Both the position numbers and the translations under genes were made by a program. Below are positions 11,051 through 24,260 of a stretch of DNA of 64,000 nt, piece after piece (the stretch's first letter is position 1; each line of letters opens with the position of its first letter). The notes under the pieces are model-generated. The model did no database searches. It worked only from the letters and a program-made list of their open reading frames with translations, and was not told the origin of the DNA. Source of the stretch: Rhyzopertha dominica (lineage: Eukaryota; Arthropoda; Insecta; Coleoptera; Bostrichidae); the NCBI GenBank assembly GCA_025024175.1, contig QCXZ01000041.1, forward strand, positions 15,991,786 to 16,055,785, read 5' to 3'.

Positions 11051-12635
11051 CCAGGTATTTTTGTTTGCATACTGAGAAATACTGTACAGGCATTTAATAA
11101 CGGGTCCCAAAAATTTTTCCACGAATATGCGAGTTATAGTATTTTAACTACATGTCCTCACGTTTATTTAATATCTACTGGATCTGAATAAAACATGACA
11201 AGTAAGCAATCTCCACTGCGTTATTGCTAGGCCCTTTTTGGTAAAAGTCCCACAGTTGACAGAATCCGTCATAAAACTGAAGGATACATTTTATCCAGGC
11301 GCTGCTGCTTGGGCGTAACTGCAAAAAAATACAGCGCGTAAACGCTCTGCCGGATCGGGGGTGGTTTTTGCCGTCGCCGATGATGCGTTTTTCTCACCGT
11401 GAGAGTGGAGGCGCCCGTATCAGATGTGAGATCGATGGCGCAAGAATAGCGCAGCGGTAGGAAAACGATACTCGGGGAATAAAATACAACCCTCTTTACA
11501 TAATTCCCGTTTCCTAGGACATCTGAGATTGAAACTCAAGTGGTAGATGCCACCCGAACAGTAATAGACTCGAGGCGCGGTCTGTTCAGCGATTTCGTCT
11601 GGAGAAGAGCCTCAAAGCCCCACGACGATAAGCGCATATTACGTCCGCCTGGAGTATCGGCTTACACCTGGTAACGCTGTAACGTTACGATAGGGGGTTG
11701 TACTGTATTTATTGGAAGCTTTAAGATGCAGTTTCCATAAAATTGACTATTATTTTATNTCTCAACAAGCTAGTATATACTTTTATGGCACCGATTCGAC
11801 ACTTTCGAGGATTTTACGTCAGTTTCCTATCAAAGTGAGTGTCGGCGCCCTTATAAAATAAAATAGCTTTTAAAATCAAATATATTAAGTGTATCCTGGA
11901 ACGTTTCTACTCACTCATTTGGTAAATGTATTCGTTAACTGACATCGATTATAAAGTAAATTTTTCGATCTTGTTGCGTTTACACATAATATGGCGACTA
12001 CAGATAATTCTTGTACAGAAGATGATGCAAGACCTACAAGCAATGATGAACTGCCATAAATAACATCCACAGCTTCAAGGAAGAATAACTTAAAAACTTG
12101 CAAACTATCTTTGCTTCTCCAAAACTTATTTACTTAGGTGATAAATAACAATTAACCAACAAGGAAAAATGTAGGTTACAAAAATAATGCTTATCCTGTT
12201 GTTTCGTTTGTGGATTCCCTAGTGATAAAGCCTTTATAAGGATTGCAATACAGAAAAGAATAGATATTCTGGACACACTAGAAGTAAAGCGCAAAAGGTG
12301 ACCGGGCTGCAGAGAACGATGCACGGAAAAGAATTAGCAGAGGAAGATTTACGGCTGTGGTAGTATACTCTGTAATTATTTCGGGGCATCTATATGGGTA
12401 GACGCCATTAACTATAAAAAATCCCTGGTGGCTGTATCATTAATAAACCCGTAAGTTTCGCGTGAACACGTCTATTTAAGTACATGGTAACGGAAGGAGT
12501 TAACTTTGAGCTAAATGAATATGACAAACATTGATGATTGAAAGCAATTTTTTCTTTCTTCTTCTTTTCCAATATGCGCAAACGCTTATTGGACCACGGG
12601 CAATACATGTATCTGTAATTACCGATCGTACCAAC

Positions 12636-12800
12636 TACCAACCATGCCGTAGTTCGTAAAGCCACCGCTAGATGCCCATTATCGATTTTCACCAAAAGAC
12701 CGGGCAATTGTTAATATGCTCTATACTTACAGACTGTACCAAGCTATGTCGTAGTTCGTAAAGTCACCGCTAGATGTCTCATTACCGATTTTTTAAAAGT
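12636..12800. repeat. Short tandem duplication, about 102 bp offset
   Basis: GTAGTTCGTAAAGCCACCGC at 12649 recurs as GTAGTTCGTAAAGTCACCGC at 12751. Both are followed by TAGATG and a CATTA(C/T)CGATTTT stretch, in the same orientation. It is a two-unit diverged tandem repeat with no coding content. Confidence 0.75.
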
Positions 12801-14864
12801 GACTGTCCACGTCAAAAGTTACCGAAAGATGCTAGAAAACAAACAGAGACTAACTACGATTCTGATACACAGCACTTTAAATTATAATTAACTCAAGCCA
12901 GTAAACCTCACGGTAAAGGAAAGATCTGGTTTAGTAGAACGCAGACAGAGAAATAAGAAATCAAATAATGAAAATATGACAAATGAGATGGAATGAGTAC
13001 ATAAAACATGTGTGCTGAGCCATGTATTATATATAACAGAAGACCACGAACAAAGAGAAAACTTGGAGAAACTTCATCACACAGATACTAACGGGACACG
13101 CCTGTTTAGTTGCATACCTTAAACGTAAAAAAGGGAAATAGAAAATTATGAAGGAAACGTAACGACGAGAGAAAGTAAGCGACATAAGGTAACGGAGAAA
13201 ATCCAGGTATTCTTAAAATAAGTGAAAACGATCACGTGGTGTCAACGGGGAAATAGGAGGGATTCTAGTAGGTAGCGTTAGTTAGTTAGGAGGAAAGACG
13301 AAGCCCACACCTTTCCGCCTATGCTGGGAGGTGCGTAAGCACATAATAAAGATAATGTTGGGTACTGTACAGTCAAGGTCTTCAAAAGCATTTGGCACAA
13401 AAGGTCGAAAAGAAATTGGAATTATAAGCAGTGCAAAATAACGCTATCGCTTAACTGCTGTCTGTTTCAGTTGGAAAAGACATAGAAGAAGAAGAGCATA
13501 TCAATTGCTATAAATGTCTTGGGCTAAACAGGTGGTTATCCTTTGAATTGTAACATATTTGAAGATTAGACGTGTGCTCCTTCAATAAGGATGATATCAT
13601 CCTTATCCTCTTATCCATGTTATTGCTTTTTGTAATGAAAGGGGATGGCAGTTATGGCAGTTATAGATGTCTTATCAGAAGCACTAAGTACGTACAAAAC
13701 TAAATTTTAGCAAGTATATTTTGGACAATTACAAATTGCTGAAACTTACTAAAACATTTGATGTGCATGGCAAAGAAAGGTGTAATAAATTTCCATAAAG
13801 AAAAAAGAATATTCACCACTGTGGCTGTTCTCACACCTCCTGCTTGTTGCGTTATAACATGAAATTCTAGATAGCTGGATACCACTTTATGTATAAACAG
13901 GCGCATAAAAGTAAGATAATTGTTATTTATTGTGTAGACATCCGGCAATGTCTTGATGTCAACACTATGAATCAAATTGATTGACGATTACCAGGGTGTG
14001 CTGATATTAAATCGTTCTCGTGCGATGTTCATGTCTTTGGCGCAGTAAAGAAATCACTGAAAGTCCGGCGGCTAATTACAATGACAGATACAGATATCTT
14101 TGTCGGTTATAAAAAATAATATTGCAAGAAACTTTAAAATTCGTATGACTTCTAGAGCTATGGTAAGTTCAGACGTCAGTAATTAGGCATGGGCGCACAA
14201 TAAAGAAGCCTAGCTGAAGACGAAACCTCCCGGAGGCGTGATAACAACAAAACTATTCAATTAGTGCGTTGCTACCGGAACATTTTTGGGTAGGAAGCGC
14301 AAAACTGAGAGTGAGGGCCGGTAATTACCGCTTAGGCGAAGGGCGAAACTTGGCGAGGCGCTCCGGCCGTTAGACATTACGGAGCGGGAAATCCGGATAC
14401 ACAAAGAAGGAATTTAATAAGTCCAAAGGGAGAAATGCCGTTTTCACCCTCTCTCGCATCTTTACTGCCCCGGGTAACTGTAGATACGGTCGTAAAACAC
14501 TTAAATTGGTCTTAGCCGACACGCACTTCATGAATGGATTTATAATCGTTATAGCTGCCGAGTAATCTCGCAAACTGTTCAAACTGCTGTGTAGGATTAA
14601 GTTAATTTTATTGTTTTCGCTCTAGTTAATGAAATGTTTAGTGCAGCTTGGCAAACGTCTATCCTTTTGCTCTCATCTTTGTACAATTACAAATAAATTA
14701 ATTCGGAAGCACATCAGTTTTCAGAAAACATTCAGCTTTGTTGCTTGCTTGCCATTTGTTTAGTCCGTATACTTTTTGTAATTAAACGCTACTATAATTA
14801 AAAGCAGTTTTTTTATTAATAGCAAATTGAATGAATGATTTTGTTTCATGGTGCATCATATATG

Positions 14865-16080
14865 TACAGTAAAAATTTTACTGTGTAAAGCCAAAAAATT
14901 AAGTGGTTAGCACTTTCTGTGTTAATTTTCACACTAAAACTGGTGAAATCTGGCGCAATTAACCAAACTGTTACTCGTAACTTTACCCTGTGCAGAATGA
15001 GTAAATATGTTACACGAATAAACCGTTTTTACTAACTTTGGTGTAAATTTACCAAAAACCGTGAAAAGTTTACACGCAGCCGTGTTATTTTGCACGTGCA
15101 GTGTTAACTCCACACGGTTGTGAGTTCTTGTAAGCAATAATAGAAATGCCGGTTGCTGTTTGCAAAATTTGTTAATTTCTTTGCGGATTACCAGGTTAGT
15201 CGATCCACAGTTTACGTTCACGCATAATTATGGAAGTGAAAACCATAGTGCCAATAAAATTCATAACAAATGATATCACAAAATGGATTTTAGTGGACAC
15301 CACTTGCAGTTATATAGACATAAGCAAAGGTAAGTAAGAACTCGTGGATCATATTTATGCGGACTTCGATTACACCATAAATGTATTGCGCCATCTTTCT
15401 CGTACATGCNAGGACCGTTTGAATTTGCACTGTTTATTTAAATATAGTTAGGACATAATCACAATGTATTAGTATTAATTGTTCGTTACATTTCTGATGT
15501 GCGTAAATAATATATAGTAGCTTGTATGGTAAACCATAAAAAATGAACCTGTTTAACAAATTATATTTACGTTTTATTGTATTCCATTTCTTACTTGGAT
15601 CATATTAGAAAAACATCACCAGTTCACGAAAATCGAAGTGCAATTTTCATAGCAGTGACTATTTCGTATACGGTATGCTAAATGAATAAAATTTTGTGTG
15701 CTCTTTTATAACTAATTTATAACTTTTAATAGAAAAAATGTGTTTTATTTGTTTAGCGTACTGTAATTATGATAGTTATTGCTAGGAAAACTGCCTCGCG
15801 AATTGTGGTAGGTATATTTACTAAGCGTTTTTTAAATATTAAATTTGACACAGTACCCTGAAAATTTAAACCAATTTTGGGGTAGAAGTTTACACCTAGC
15901 TTATTCGTAGAAAAGTACACCTCGCAGTGTAAAAATATGTACACCGTAACCGTGTAACAAAATTTACACTCATATTTCGTGAAAATCACCAAATTAGAAG
16001 TGGTTAATTTAACCATTTTCAGTGTGGACTTATATAAACCAATTTTGGTGTTAAATTTAACACGTAATTTTTTACTATGT
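14865..16080. mobile_element. Non-autonomous TIR element, about 1.2 kb, with GTGTAA/TTACAC words
   Basis: The left end reads TACAGTAAAAATTTTACTGTG. The right end, read inward on the minus strand, begins ACATAGTAAAAAATTACGTG. The outer 200-250 bp on each side are crowded with GTGTAA, TTACAC, GGTGTAAA and TTCACAC words, mostly in mirrored orientation, so each end is a subterminal repeat array. No transposase is recognisable inside, so movement would need an enzyme in trans. The target duplication is unclear. The right edge abuts a short sequence resembling the end of the 53217-53579 MITE. Confidence 0.6.
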
Positions 16081-16108
16081 GCATGGATCATTTATAGAAA
16101 CCATGTAT
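16081..16108. repeat. Solo end of the 53.2 kb MITE family
   Basis: The sequence closely matches the right terminus of the MITE at 53217-53579: both have CATTTATAGAAACC, and they end CATGTATA here and CCTGTATA there. No partner end was found on the left, so this is a fragment or a chimeric end. Confidence 0.5.
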
Positions 16109-19100
16109 AACGATCGACGTATCAACTTTGATATTTGACAATTAGGTACTATTCTTCATTATTGTAACTGCAAGAAAAAAGAAAGAGTTTTAACAGCCGA
16201 CCAGTAGGCTTGTGATCGCAAATATATTTATCTTTTACATATAGATGCAAATACACCGTTATATGCAGCAGTTACATTATTAATTTGCTTCCAATTCTTA
16301 TTACAGATGCGATGAGCTATAGTGAGCCTACAGCAACAATAATTTAAGCAACTGGATACATTCAAAATTAACATAACATAACTACGACTGATGTTAACTT
16401 TGATCATTGTGAACTGTTTAACTGCTAACTGCATTGTACATTGTACCAAGAAGTGTTGGAAAGATGTGATTGCGCTACGGTTTTACAAATAAAGGTGTCC
16501 ATAACAGACAGATGTGTAACTGGTTATTTTTTAGATCTAAAACTGCCCGTGAAAATTGTAGGTGCTTTCCGTGAACGCGTTGTGAACACAATGTTACAAA
16601 ACAGTTTTTAGATATGAATGTATTGTTTCCTTTTTAAATAAATCTTTACACCTTTCCTCATTACCTTTTAATAAATATCCACAAGAATATAAGCAGATGG
16701 GCTATATCATTTATTTCCGATCTGTACAATACACGCGTCTATTTCACCTTCCTCATACGCTGTCAAATAATCAAATTGCTAAAATAATTCACATTACACA
16801 TAAACAACGGCACAATGCGCTATACGCCGTTGTCACGCTACTGTTTTCAAACACTCGTAGCAGCAAAACAGCAATTGCAAATTAACCTAAATAGCACTGG
16901 GCACGAGAGTACACTCCACTTGATTATAATGCGGACCTTTCAAGAGCCTTTTAAAATATATACGCGGAGTAGTATTATTTCGCACGCACATGTGGCAATT
17001 TTAGGGAGTACCTACGCGCCGCGGTTCTTTCTTGCGCCACACGCGATGCCTTTTTTAAAGACTCACCGAACTGTGCAATCAAGGAGGCTTCGTAGATGGA
17101 AAGCTTTGTCGTTCGTTGGGCTTTCGTTCAACCACTGGGATACAAAATGTAACATAAAAGTGTAAAATGAAGACGACTCTGTGCTTAGATTAAATCATGG
17201 CAGGGAATCACAACAATCTAGCAAAAAGCAAAATTAATATTAATTAACACAGGAAGCAAATCGAATTTTCTTGGTAAATTATGCTATATGTGCTGATTAT
17301 TTAGTGAAATATAATGAATGTTCCTTGTAAACATAAGCTTTTTGCTTATAAATAGGATTGTTTAGTGTGGAGTAAATGGGGAGAACTTTTCCTCGAGTCA
17401 AGAAATGTTGAAGAACACCAAGCGACTGTTGATGCCATCCGAAAGAAAAGCCCGTACTAATCTGACCGACGTTTTATATCCTCCAGAGTATATAAAATTA
17501 AGGTTAAAGAAAACTAAACAAAGAAGGTAACATAAATCAAATTACAAAGTAGAAAAGCTTGATTCTTGATCGCCACTCATCTTGGACGATTCCTCAATTG
17601 GAGATGAAAACATGGTTGACTTAGATAACCAATTTGTCGGATACAGTGTTACTGCTATAAACGCCCCATTCCCCTGCCTATAGAATCATCTGCTCTTGGG
17701 GTTAAGCTACGTTACAGCCTCTAAAGTATACCTATCTCGTTGTGAGATTTTCAAGTATTTTATTTATTATATATGCTTGGACCAGGTAGTGGAATTCGTC
17801 AAGTGTTCCATTCCTGCTAAATGGAGAAAAAGTTTGAGAAACTGTGATAAAAGGAAATAGATCGCTTTAGAGGCTTCTAAAGTGAAGGGGTCATGCCACG
17901 TTAATAATACTATAAAAGTAGTTGAAGCTAGATACATTATTTGAGATCCCTGCAATTACGTTTGTGTTTTGTAAAGCTATCTGGAACTTCTCCCGAATAG
18001 TTTTCAATTATGTCGCCTGATGTTGAAACACAATCAACGGTCAACAAGCTGTGTGTCGTATTACATTTCAATCGCTATTTGAAGTAGGTACCTAAAAAAC
18101 GGGGTGAACCAATTTTCCACCTTAAAAGAACTTTAACAAAAATTTCAGTTTTGTCTTATGGTTGATCACAAAACTACACGTATTCGAACCGTGAAGATTT
18201 TGTTACAAAAATAAACCAGAAGCTTAACCTTTTGTTCACAAGAGGAGAGATCCTAAATTCTTTATAAAATTGATATTCTCCGATCTGCGTGCGCCTTCAT
18301 CGTTAGGTAGGTAGGTAGGTAGGTGTGGGTAAATGGATTTTGTATTTATTTCATTATATTCATGCTCCGGAAGTGAGTGTTAGAAAAATCTGTATGAATT
18401 TTACAGACTCTCCCAAATCAAGCGATGATTGCCCATGACAAAATCGCACCAATAGTCAAAAGGAAGATTTGACGTCAATACAGGGTCTATTCTCCTCACC
18501 AATCTGTCATAAAAAAGGTCGTCGAAGAGGAATAAATTCAAAGTTAGCACACTACCCCTCAAGGTATGGCAGCATACTAAACTTAGTGGCCCGCTTTCTT
18601 AAAAAAGAGAGTTTATTCGTCCGCAATTTCGGTTTCAGTTTTGTGGAAAAAGAAGACATCAGTAGAAGCGCCAAGAATTTTCATCCCAAATATTGCAATT
18701 AATCCTGCATATCCATGAAAAATTCCTATTAATGTTAACAAAGTGGAGGAATTGAAAAAATGTACCAGACGATACCTATATCAGAAATTTTTACAAATAA
18801 TTTACCAAGCATAACCTACGCTCGTAAAAGCGTTCGAAGGAGTAATAACTTTTTTCCTTTTTTTTAACTGCCAATTGATGGCTAAATATTTAACTAGTAT
18901 TGAGGACACATGCTCATACTGAGGTCAAATCATAATAAATGTTTTATACCCACTAAAGCCCTAGAAGAAAACGTTTATCAAAAGTTGCTTCACTATAAAA
19001 TTTGAAAAACTGGATGTGGTCCCTTAATTTTCAATGAGTTTGAATACTGATTATTAAAACCAAGGAGGAAAGATCCCCATATAATTTAATGTACTTACAT

Positions 19101-20759
19101 ACAAGAATTAATTTAACATAAATTTTTTAGACTTCGAACATACTTTCAGATAGTCAAAATAAGTATATAATGTTCCTGTTAACAACCTAAAATTTATTTT
19201 GCGTATAGTTTCAAATCAGAAGTCTTGTTGGTCGCTATGTGATTCAGTGTTATAGCCACAACATAAATAAGAATTTCAAAGCTGCAAGTGCACAAGAGCA
19301 AGTTCGAGGTCAAGTTATTTCAGTCCCAAGACAACCCGCCTTCCACCCTTGACGTAATTTCAGCTCCGCATCTCTGAGCCGGTGGCACATTTTATAACGG
19401 CTTGCTGCAATAAGGAATTATTGACATTTGGGAGAGATATTGCCCTTAGATAAAACGTCTGACCTACTTCATTCTCCCCGGTCCTCTCCAATTAATTTTG
19501 GAGCTTTAAAATCCCCCGGCATGGAAGCCTGCGACGTCGGTGTTGCGGTGAAGTTTAAAACGTTTGAGTGTTTTAGATGGGGAGGGATATCTGCTCTCGT
19601 TTTAGGTCCTCGTTGTTAATCTCGTGACGCCTAATCAGTTTTGTGGCGGACCAACTCTGAGGGCAGAAATAAGGGGTTTAGCAGTACTTTCTGGAAAGCT
19701 GTTTTTGCGAATAATTAAGCAATCGAGGGACAGTTTGGTATATCGACGCACGCAGTAAATGAGTACGCTATTATTCAACTCAATGTAGTAAATAAGTACT
19801 AGTAGTTTTTTGTTTAATAAGTACTTTTAAAGTATACAGGCAGTGCTAGATTTTCACTGATAATACGATTTCGGACTTTAGGCAGCTCATCCAGAATGTA
19901 CTATATCGATTTTCTAAGAGAAAGGCTCTCAGTATGTCAATAAAATTTGACATTTGCAGTATTGAGTCTTGAGAATTTTGCTTAACTATTCAGAATCTCC
20001 GCCATACGAATTTTTTTTGGGATTGTTTTCGTTATTAGTCCAATGAAAGAAAAACCACAACCCTGTTTTAGAACTTACTGACATATTCAACATGGTTACC
20101 GTGTTTTGGAACGTAAAGTAGAGCTTTAGTGGATTCTATGCCCATATGTGACATAATAAATGCATAAGTTAAACGTTTTGAACAAAACGTGCATAGTGAA
20201 ACATCTTGCATTAATTGAGTAGTTTAAAAACATACTGATTGTTTGATTGTGCTTTGCCTCACGAGTTCTGTCTCTGTCGTTTCACAAACAACTTAACGGA
20301 ATTTTCAATACCAAATAAGGCTCTCCGTTTGTCTTTTGATGTGTATGATGTTTAAAAATAGAACTAAAAACACGTTACAAGTATAAACTCAAATAAAGGC
20401 ATAACAGGTTTTGCCAACTAATACATCACAAATAATCAAGCAGAATCAGACCACATCAGCCCTAGTCCAGCATAATTGACGACAGGTCACAAGATAAACT
20501 TTAAGGAAACAAAACAAATGGCTAGTGTTAACAATTTTCTATTTAGACAGGAGAACCTAAACAGGAGGGTTGACAAGCCTCCGCTTGCCGGCGGCTTGGA
20601 AGCCAGAATTGAAGGACTGTACTGCAGGTCAAACAAACATCACAACTGGTCAAGATCTAAATGCTTCAACATCAGCATGGTTAAACTTTGTTCTTACCTA
20701 ATCTTGAAATATTCAGTTTACATTTTCAACTATTGTTTCAAACTGGCTATTTTCGGTTA
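16109..20759. other. Intron, no supported gene
   Basis: AT-rich, with a GC-richer block at about 16990-17110 and another at 19310-19680. Short frames at 17767-17955, 18469-18702 and 19428-19619 show no recognised family. Confidence 0.5.
18304..18324 (+). repeat. (GTAG)n microsatellite
   Basis: Five consecutive AGGT/GTAG tetranucleotide units. Confidence 0.9.
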
Positions 20760-21447
20760 GCTGGAAGATGTCTATTGTTATTCCTTAGGCTAAAGTTAGG
20801 GATGCCTACGCAGAGTGGAGACCCAAACCAATCACGCTTCTGCGAGTGCTCTAAAAAATTTTGGAGGTATTTGCTCCAAACATTTTACCAGTAGAGCAAT
20901 GCGGTTTTCGCAAGAATGGTATGCTGCGCAATATGACGGGTTATATCTTTAGGGCGTTATACAAAGTCTGACACCTTCTATACTTTTTAGCGGCCTTCGA
21001 TTCCATTGATTTAGGCCTATCGCAGTCAAAGCTAACAAACAACAAACTAGACGATGCAACGCTTTATTTCTTCACTAGTATCTTTGTATGCACCATCGAT
21101 CTGAATGTGTCTCCGTGGGAGGCAGTAGGCAGTATTTCATCTTTCAGGCCCGCAACATCAGGTGTACCGCAGGGATCAATACTAGTGCCACTGCTATTTT
21201 GTATATATACAGCTGATCTATCGATGCACATCGTTTTTTGGCGTACGCGGACGATACGCAATTGCTTCATATTTCGATGCTTTGGAGCTTGCGGTGGCGT
21301 GGCGGAGTGTAATATAAGTGTGTACCGTTTTTCCAAGTGCCATGGTTTGCTACTCAGTGCCGAAAAATCACAAAGTGTTTTGTTTTGCTCTAGTCCCATT
21401 CGAGATTTTTTGAAGTCTGCTATTGGGCGGCAAAATAATGTGAATAG
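20760..21447 (+). pseudogene. Jockey/CR1-type LINE reverse transcriptase, 5' part (split by Penelope element)
   Basis: Broken frames give a non-LTR reverse transcriptase: TSGVPQGSILVPLLF (about 21157-21205), then AYADDTQLL (about 21240-21265), then FFKSAIGRQNN-type sequence running to 21447. The PQGS...GPLLF and YADDTQL boxes are typical of Jockey/CR1/I-group elements rather than RTE. The sequence is interrupted exactly at 21447/24261 by the Penelope-like element, and continues in frame after it. The LINE is decayed (stops, frameshifts), so it is older than its passenger. Confidence 0.8.
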
Positions 21448-21511
21448 AATAAGATAATATTTTGTCGGATAGATCGCTGTCTCTTGAAAAACACTGACAA
21501 AAAATTAATAG

Positions 21512-21548
21512 TCTGACGTTTCAATTACACCTGTAATCTTTGTCAAAG
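21512..21548 (-). ncRNA. Degenerate hammerhead-like motif in Penelope 3' end
   Basis: On the minus strand TTTGACAAAG is followed by GATTACAGGTGTAATT, which folds into a stem, then GAAACGTC. This follows the hammerhead layout (CUGANGA, stem II, GAAA, cleavage triplet) known from PLEs. The first box is altered (TTGACAA for CUGANGA, losing the key G), so cleavage is doubtful. The same motif lies at 24129-24165 on the plus strand in the inverted copy. Confidence 0.5.
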
Positions 21549-21728
21549 ACGAAGAACCTCAAAATTTGCCTGACACAAGTTCAAACAAAATTTTGAAAGT
21601 AAATAAACAAATCACCAAGGAAGCGAGACGTCATAGAAACAACGTGCCAACCTGATAAAAAAGGAACCTAACGATGAAAAAGGAACTACCTACCTACTAG
21701 ATAACACGAACTACTTGATAAAAGATAA

Positions 21729-23787
21729 CTACAAAATAGCCTTCCAAATGTCACCTAACTCATAATTTCCACAATCCCTATTAAAATTATTAGTATTCCT
21801 ACAAATTTCTATAGCTTCTTTTATTAGACGTTTGTGATAATATTTTTCTCTATGTAAAATTTTTGTTTTATCAAAATCAATCATGTGTCTAGTCAAATAT
21901 GAGTGTTCAGCTACGGAAGATTTATCTATCTGTTGCAACCTAGTAGCACGTATGTGTTCTTTCAAACGCGTACCTACTTTTCTTTTTGTTTGACCTATGT
22001 AACACTTTCCGCAAGAACAAGTAATTTTGTAAACACCTTCACTCTCTAAATGTACTTTATCTTTAGTAGAACTTAAAATTTTATCTAAATTATTATATGT
22101 ACTATCAACAACTAAAATATCATGTTTTCTAAGCATCCTCTTTAATTTTTCCGAAAGGCCTTGTACATAAGGCAAACTCAACTTCAATTTACTTTGTCGT
22201 GGCTGAGAATTTACTTGATTTGGATGAGCACTTTTATTAAAAACTGACCAAATATTCTTACTACTATAACCATTTCTCATTAGCGCTGATTTAAGATAAT
22301 ATATTTCTTTTTGTACAGAACTTTCGTCTGATATCCTTTGTGCTCTAACAAATAACGTCCTAATAAGACTATTCTTTTGAGAAGGAGGGTGGTGAGATGT
22401 GGCATGTAAATATCTGTCTGTGTGTGTTGGTTTTCTGTAAACCTTGTGTCCTAACTGTCCAGTGTTTGTTCTGTAAATTTTGACATCCAAGAAAGGTAAA
22501 CTACCATTGCTTTCTAATTCCATAGTAAATTTTATGTCGGGATTTTGACTGTTCAAATGATTTAGAAACCTACCCAGCTCATCTATACCATGGGGCCAAA
22601 TAACAAAAGTGTCATCTACATACCTATACCAACATTTTGGTTTAAGATGAAAACTGTTTATCGCTACATGTTCAAAATTTTCCATAAACAAATTGGCTAC
22701 TACAGGACTTAGAGGTGAACCCATTGCACAACCTGATTTTTGTTCATAAAAATTATCGTTCCATAAGAAATAAGTAGATTTTAAACAATGTTCGGATAAT
22801 CTGGCTATCGTGTCACCTAAGGGATCGCTATTAAGCTTGGATTTGATGATATCTATCGTTTCAGGAATGGGTACTTTAGTAAATAAAGAAACCACGTCAA
22901 AACTAACCAAAATATCACCTTCTGAAATACTTAAACCTTTTATAATATCGATAAAGTGTGAAGAATTTTTGATGAAACTACTGGTATTTCCTACATAAGG
23001 TTTTAAATAGTTGGCACAAAATTTTGCCAATCTGTAACAAGGACTCCCAATCGCATTGACTATGGGTCTTAATGGGACATTGGTTTTGTGGATTTTGGGC
23101 AAACCATACAATTTAGGTACCTTGCAATCGGAAACAGTTAAAAGAGACTTCTCCTCATTCGAAAGATTTGAACTTTTGATAAGATCATTGGTAATTTTGG
23201 AAATTTTTGAGGTAGGATCTCGGGATAATTTTTGATATGTTTCCTCATCTAACAAATCTCTAACTTTATTCTCGTAATCTGTTCTATCTAAAATTACTGT
23301 GGCTGAACCTTTATCTGCTCTAGTAACTATAATGGACTTATCTGTATTCAAATCCTTAAGAGCCTTCATTTCCTCAGATGTCACATTAGGTTTGGGCATA
23401 CGTGCATTTCTAATAGCGTGGCATACATCCATCCTAATCTTATCCGCTTGATCTTTCGGAAGCAGTCTTATACAAGATTCAACAGATGACATTATCTCCA
23501 CTTTTGGAATGGTCCGTGGCGTTACAGCAAAGTTCATCCCCTTCGCTAAAATATTTACAGCAGCATCTGAGACACTCTTTTTTGATAGGTTTATCACAGT
23601 GTTGTTGGTGTTGGTTTTGACTATGTTAGATGATTTGAACTTATTGTGTTTAACGGTATTGAATTTCTCAAATTTAAGTATGTTTTGTTCCTTGACCTTG
23701 TTAAAGTGTTGTTTGTATACTTTTTGTGTAAACTTTATTATGTCTTCAAAATCTTGATAAAAAAGGTTGTGGGATAGATAGCTGAAC
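21729..23787 (-). CDS. Penelope-like reverse transcriptase with C-terminal GIY-YIG endonuclease
   Basis: The open frame has about 685 codons. Residue numbers count the GTG at 23787-23789 as 1. The reverse transcriptase has FDVVSLFT (first catalytic Asp at about 298), GCAMGSPLSP (353-362) and the YVDD box at 390-393. The endonuclease begins near residue 585 with GVYKITCSCGKCYIGQTKR, which has the CxC pair and the YIGQT core typical of PLE GIY-YIG domains, followed by RLKEHIRATR and a Glu-containing helix. The frame opens without an ATG: the first codon is GTG, and a TGA lies just upstream inside the inverted arm. The copy is therefore probably 5'-truncated and may not be translated from its own start, although the enzymatic core looks whole. 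A 3' untranslated end with a hammerhead-like fold follows. Confidence 0.93.
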
Positions 23788-24228
23788 ACTCATATTTGAC
23801 TAGACACAACATGATTGATTTTGATAAAACAAAAATTTTACATAGAGAAAAATATTATCACAAACGTCTAATAAAAGAAGCTATAGAAATTTGTAGGAAT
23901 ACTAATAATTTTAATAGGGATTGTGGAAATTATGAGTTAGGTGACATTTGGAAGGCTATTTTGTAGTTATCTTTTATCAAGTAGTTCGTGTTATCTAGTA
24001 GGTAGGTAGTTCCTTTTTTATCAGGTTGGCACGTTGTTTCTATGACGTCTCGCTTCCTTGGTGATTTGTTTATTTACTTTCAAAATTTTGTTTGAACTTG
24101 TGTCAGGCAAATTTTGAGGTTCTTCGTCTTTGACAAAGATTACAGGTGTAATTGAAACGTCAGACTATTAATTTTTTGTCAGTGTTTTTCAAGAGACAGC
24201 GATCTATCCGACAAAATATTATCTTATT
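23779..24228 (+). repeat. Inverted copy of the Penelope element 3' end
   Basis: This is the reverse complement of 21448-21913, covering the last part of the GIY-YIG coding sequence, the stop codon and the full 3' untranslated end. It starts exactly where the main open frame loses its start. PLE copies are known to carry partial copies beside the full body in direct or inverted order, and this fits that pattern. Confidence 0.92.
24129..24165 (+). ncRNA. Second copy of the degenerate hammerhead-like motif
   Basis: Plus-strand copy within the inverted arm of the Penelope element: TTTGACAAAG, a GATTACA/TGTAAT stem, GAAACGTC. Same changes as the copy at 21512-21548. Confidence 0.5.
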
Positions 24229-24260
24229 ATATTATGGACGCTGAAAGCATTCACCCTCGT

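Larger units (their letters stand above)
9493..14864. other. Intron with decayed repeats
   Basis: Apart from the transposase relic (10.7-11.05 kb) and tandem repeat (12.64-12.8 kb), this holds GC-rich islands at about 11290-11700 and 14195-14490 with no open coding frame, and AT-rich sequence. An Arg-Pro-Arg-rich remnant near 13020-13080 could be the tail of a LINE but is too short to claim. Confidence 0.5.
21448..24260 (-). mobile_element. Penelope-like retroelement, young, with inverted end repeat
   Basis: This is a minus-strand Penelope-like element (PLE) of about 2.8 kb. It holds one long open frame (21729-23787) with reverse transcriptase and GIY-YIG endonuclease domains. Its 3' end (21448-21913) is repeated as an inverted copy at 23779-24228; the arms look nearly identical apart from an 18 bp tandem difference and a 2 bp indel. 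The element is flanked by a 13 bp direct repeat, ATAATGTGAATAG, at 21435-21447 and 24261-24273; 32 bp of extra sequence lie between the inverted arm and the right repeat. Removing the element and one repeat restores a LINE reading frame. Arm similarity and the open frame point to recent insertion. Confidence 0.92.

Noticed and set aside
22810..23757. Plus-strand frames inside the Penelope coding region
   Set aside because: Shadows of the reverse transcriptase on the other strand.
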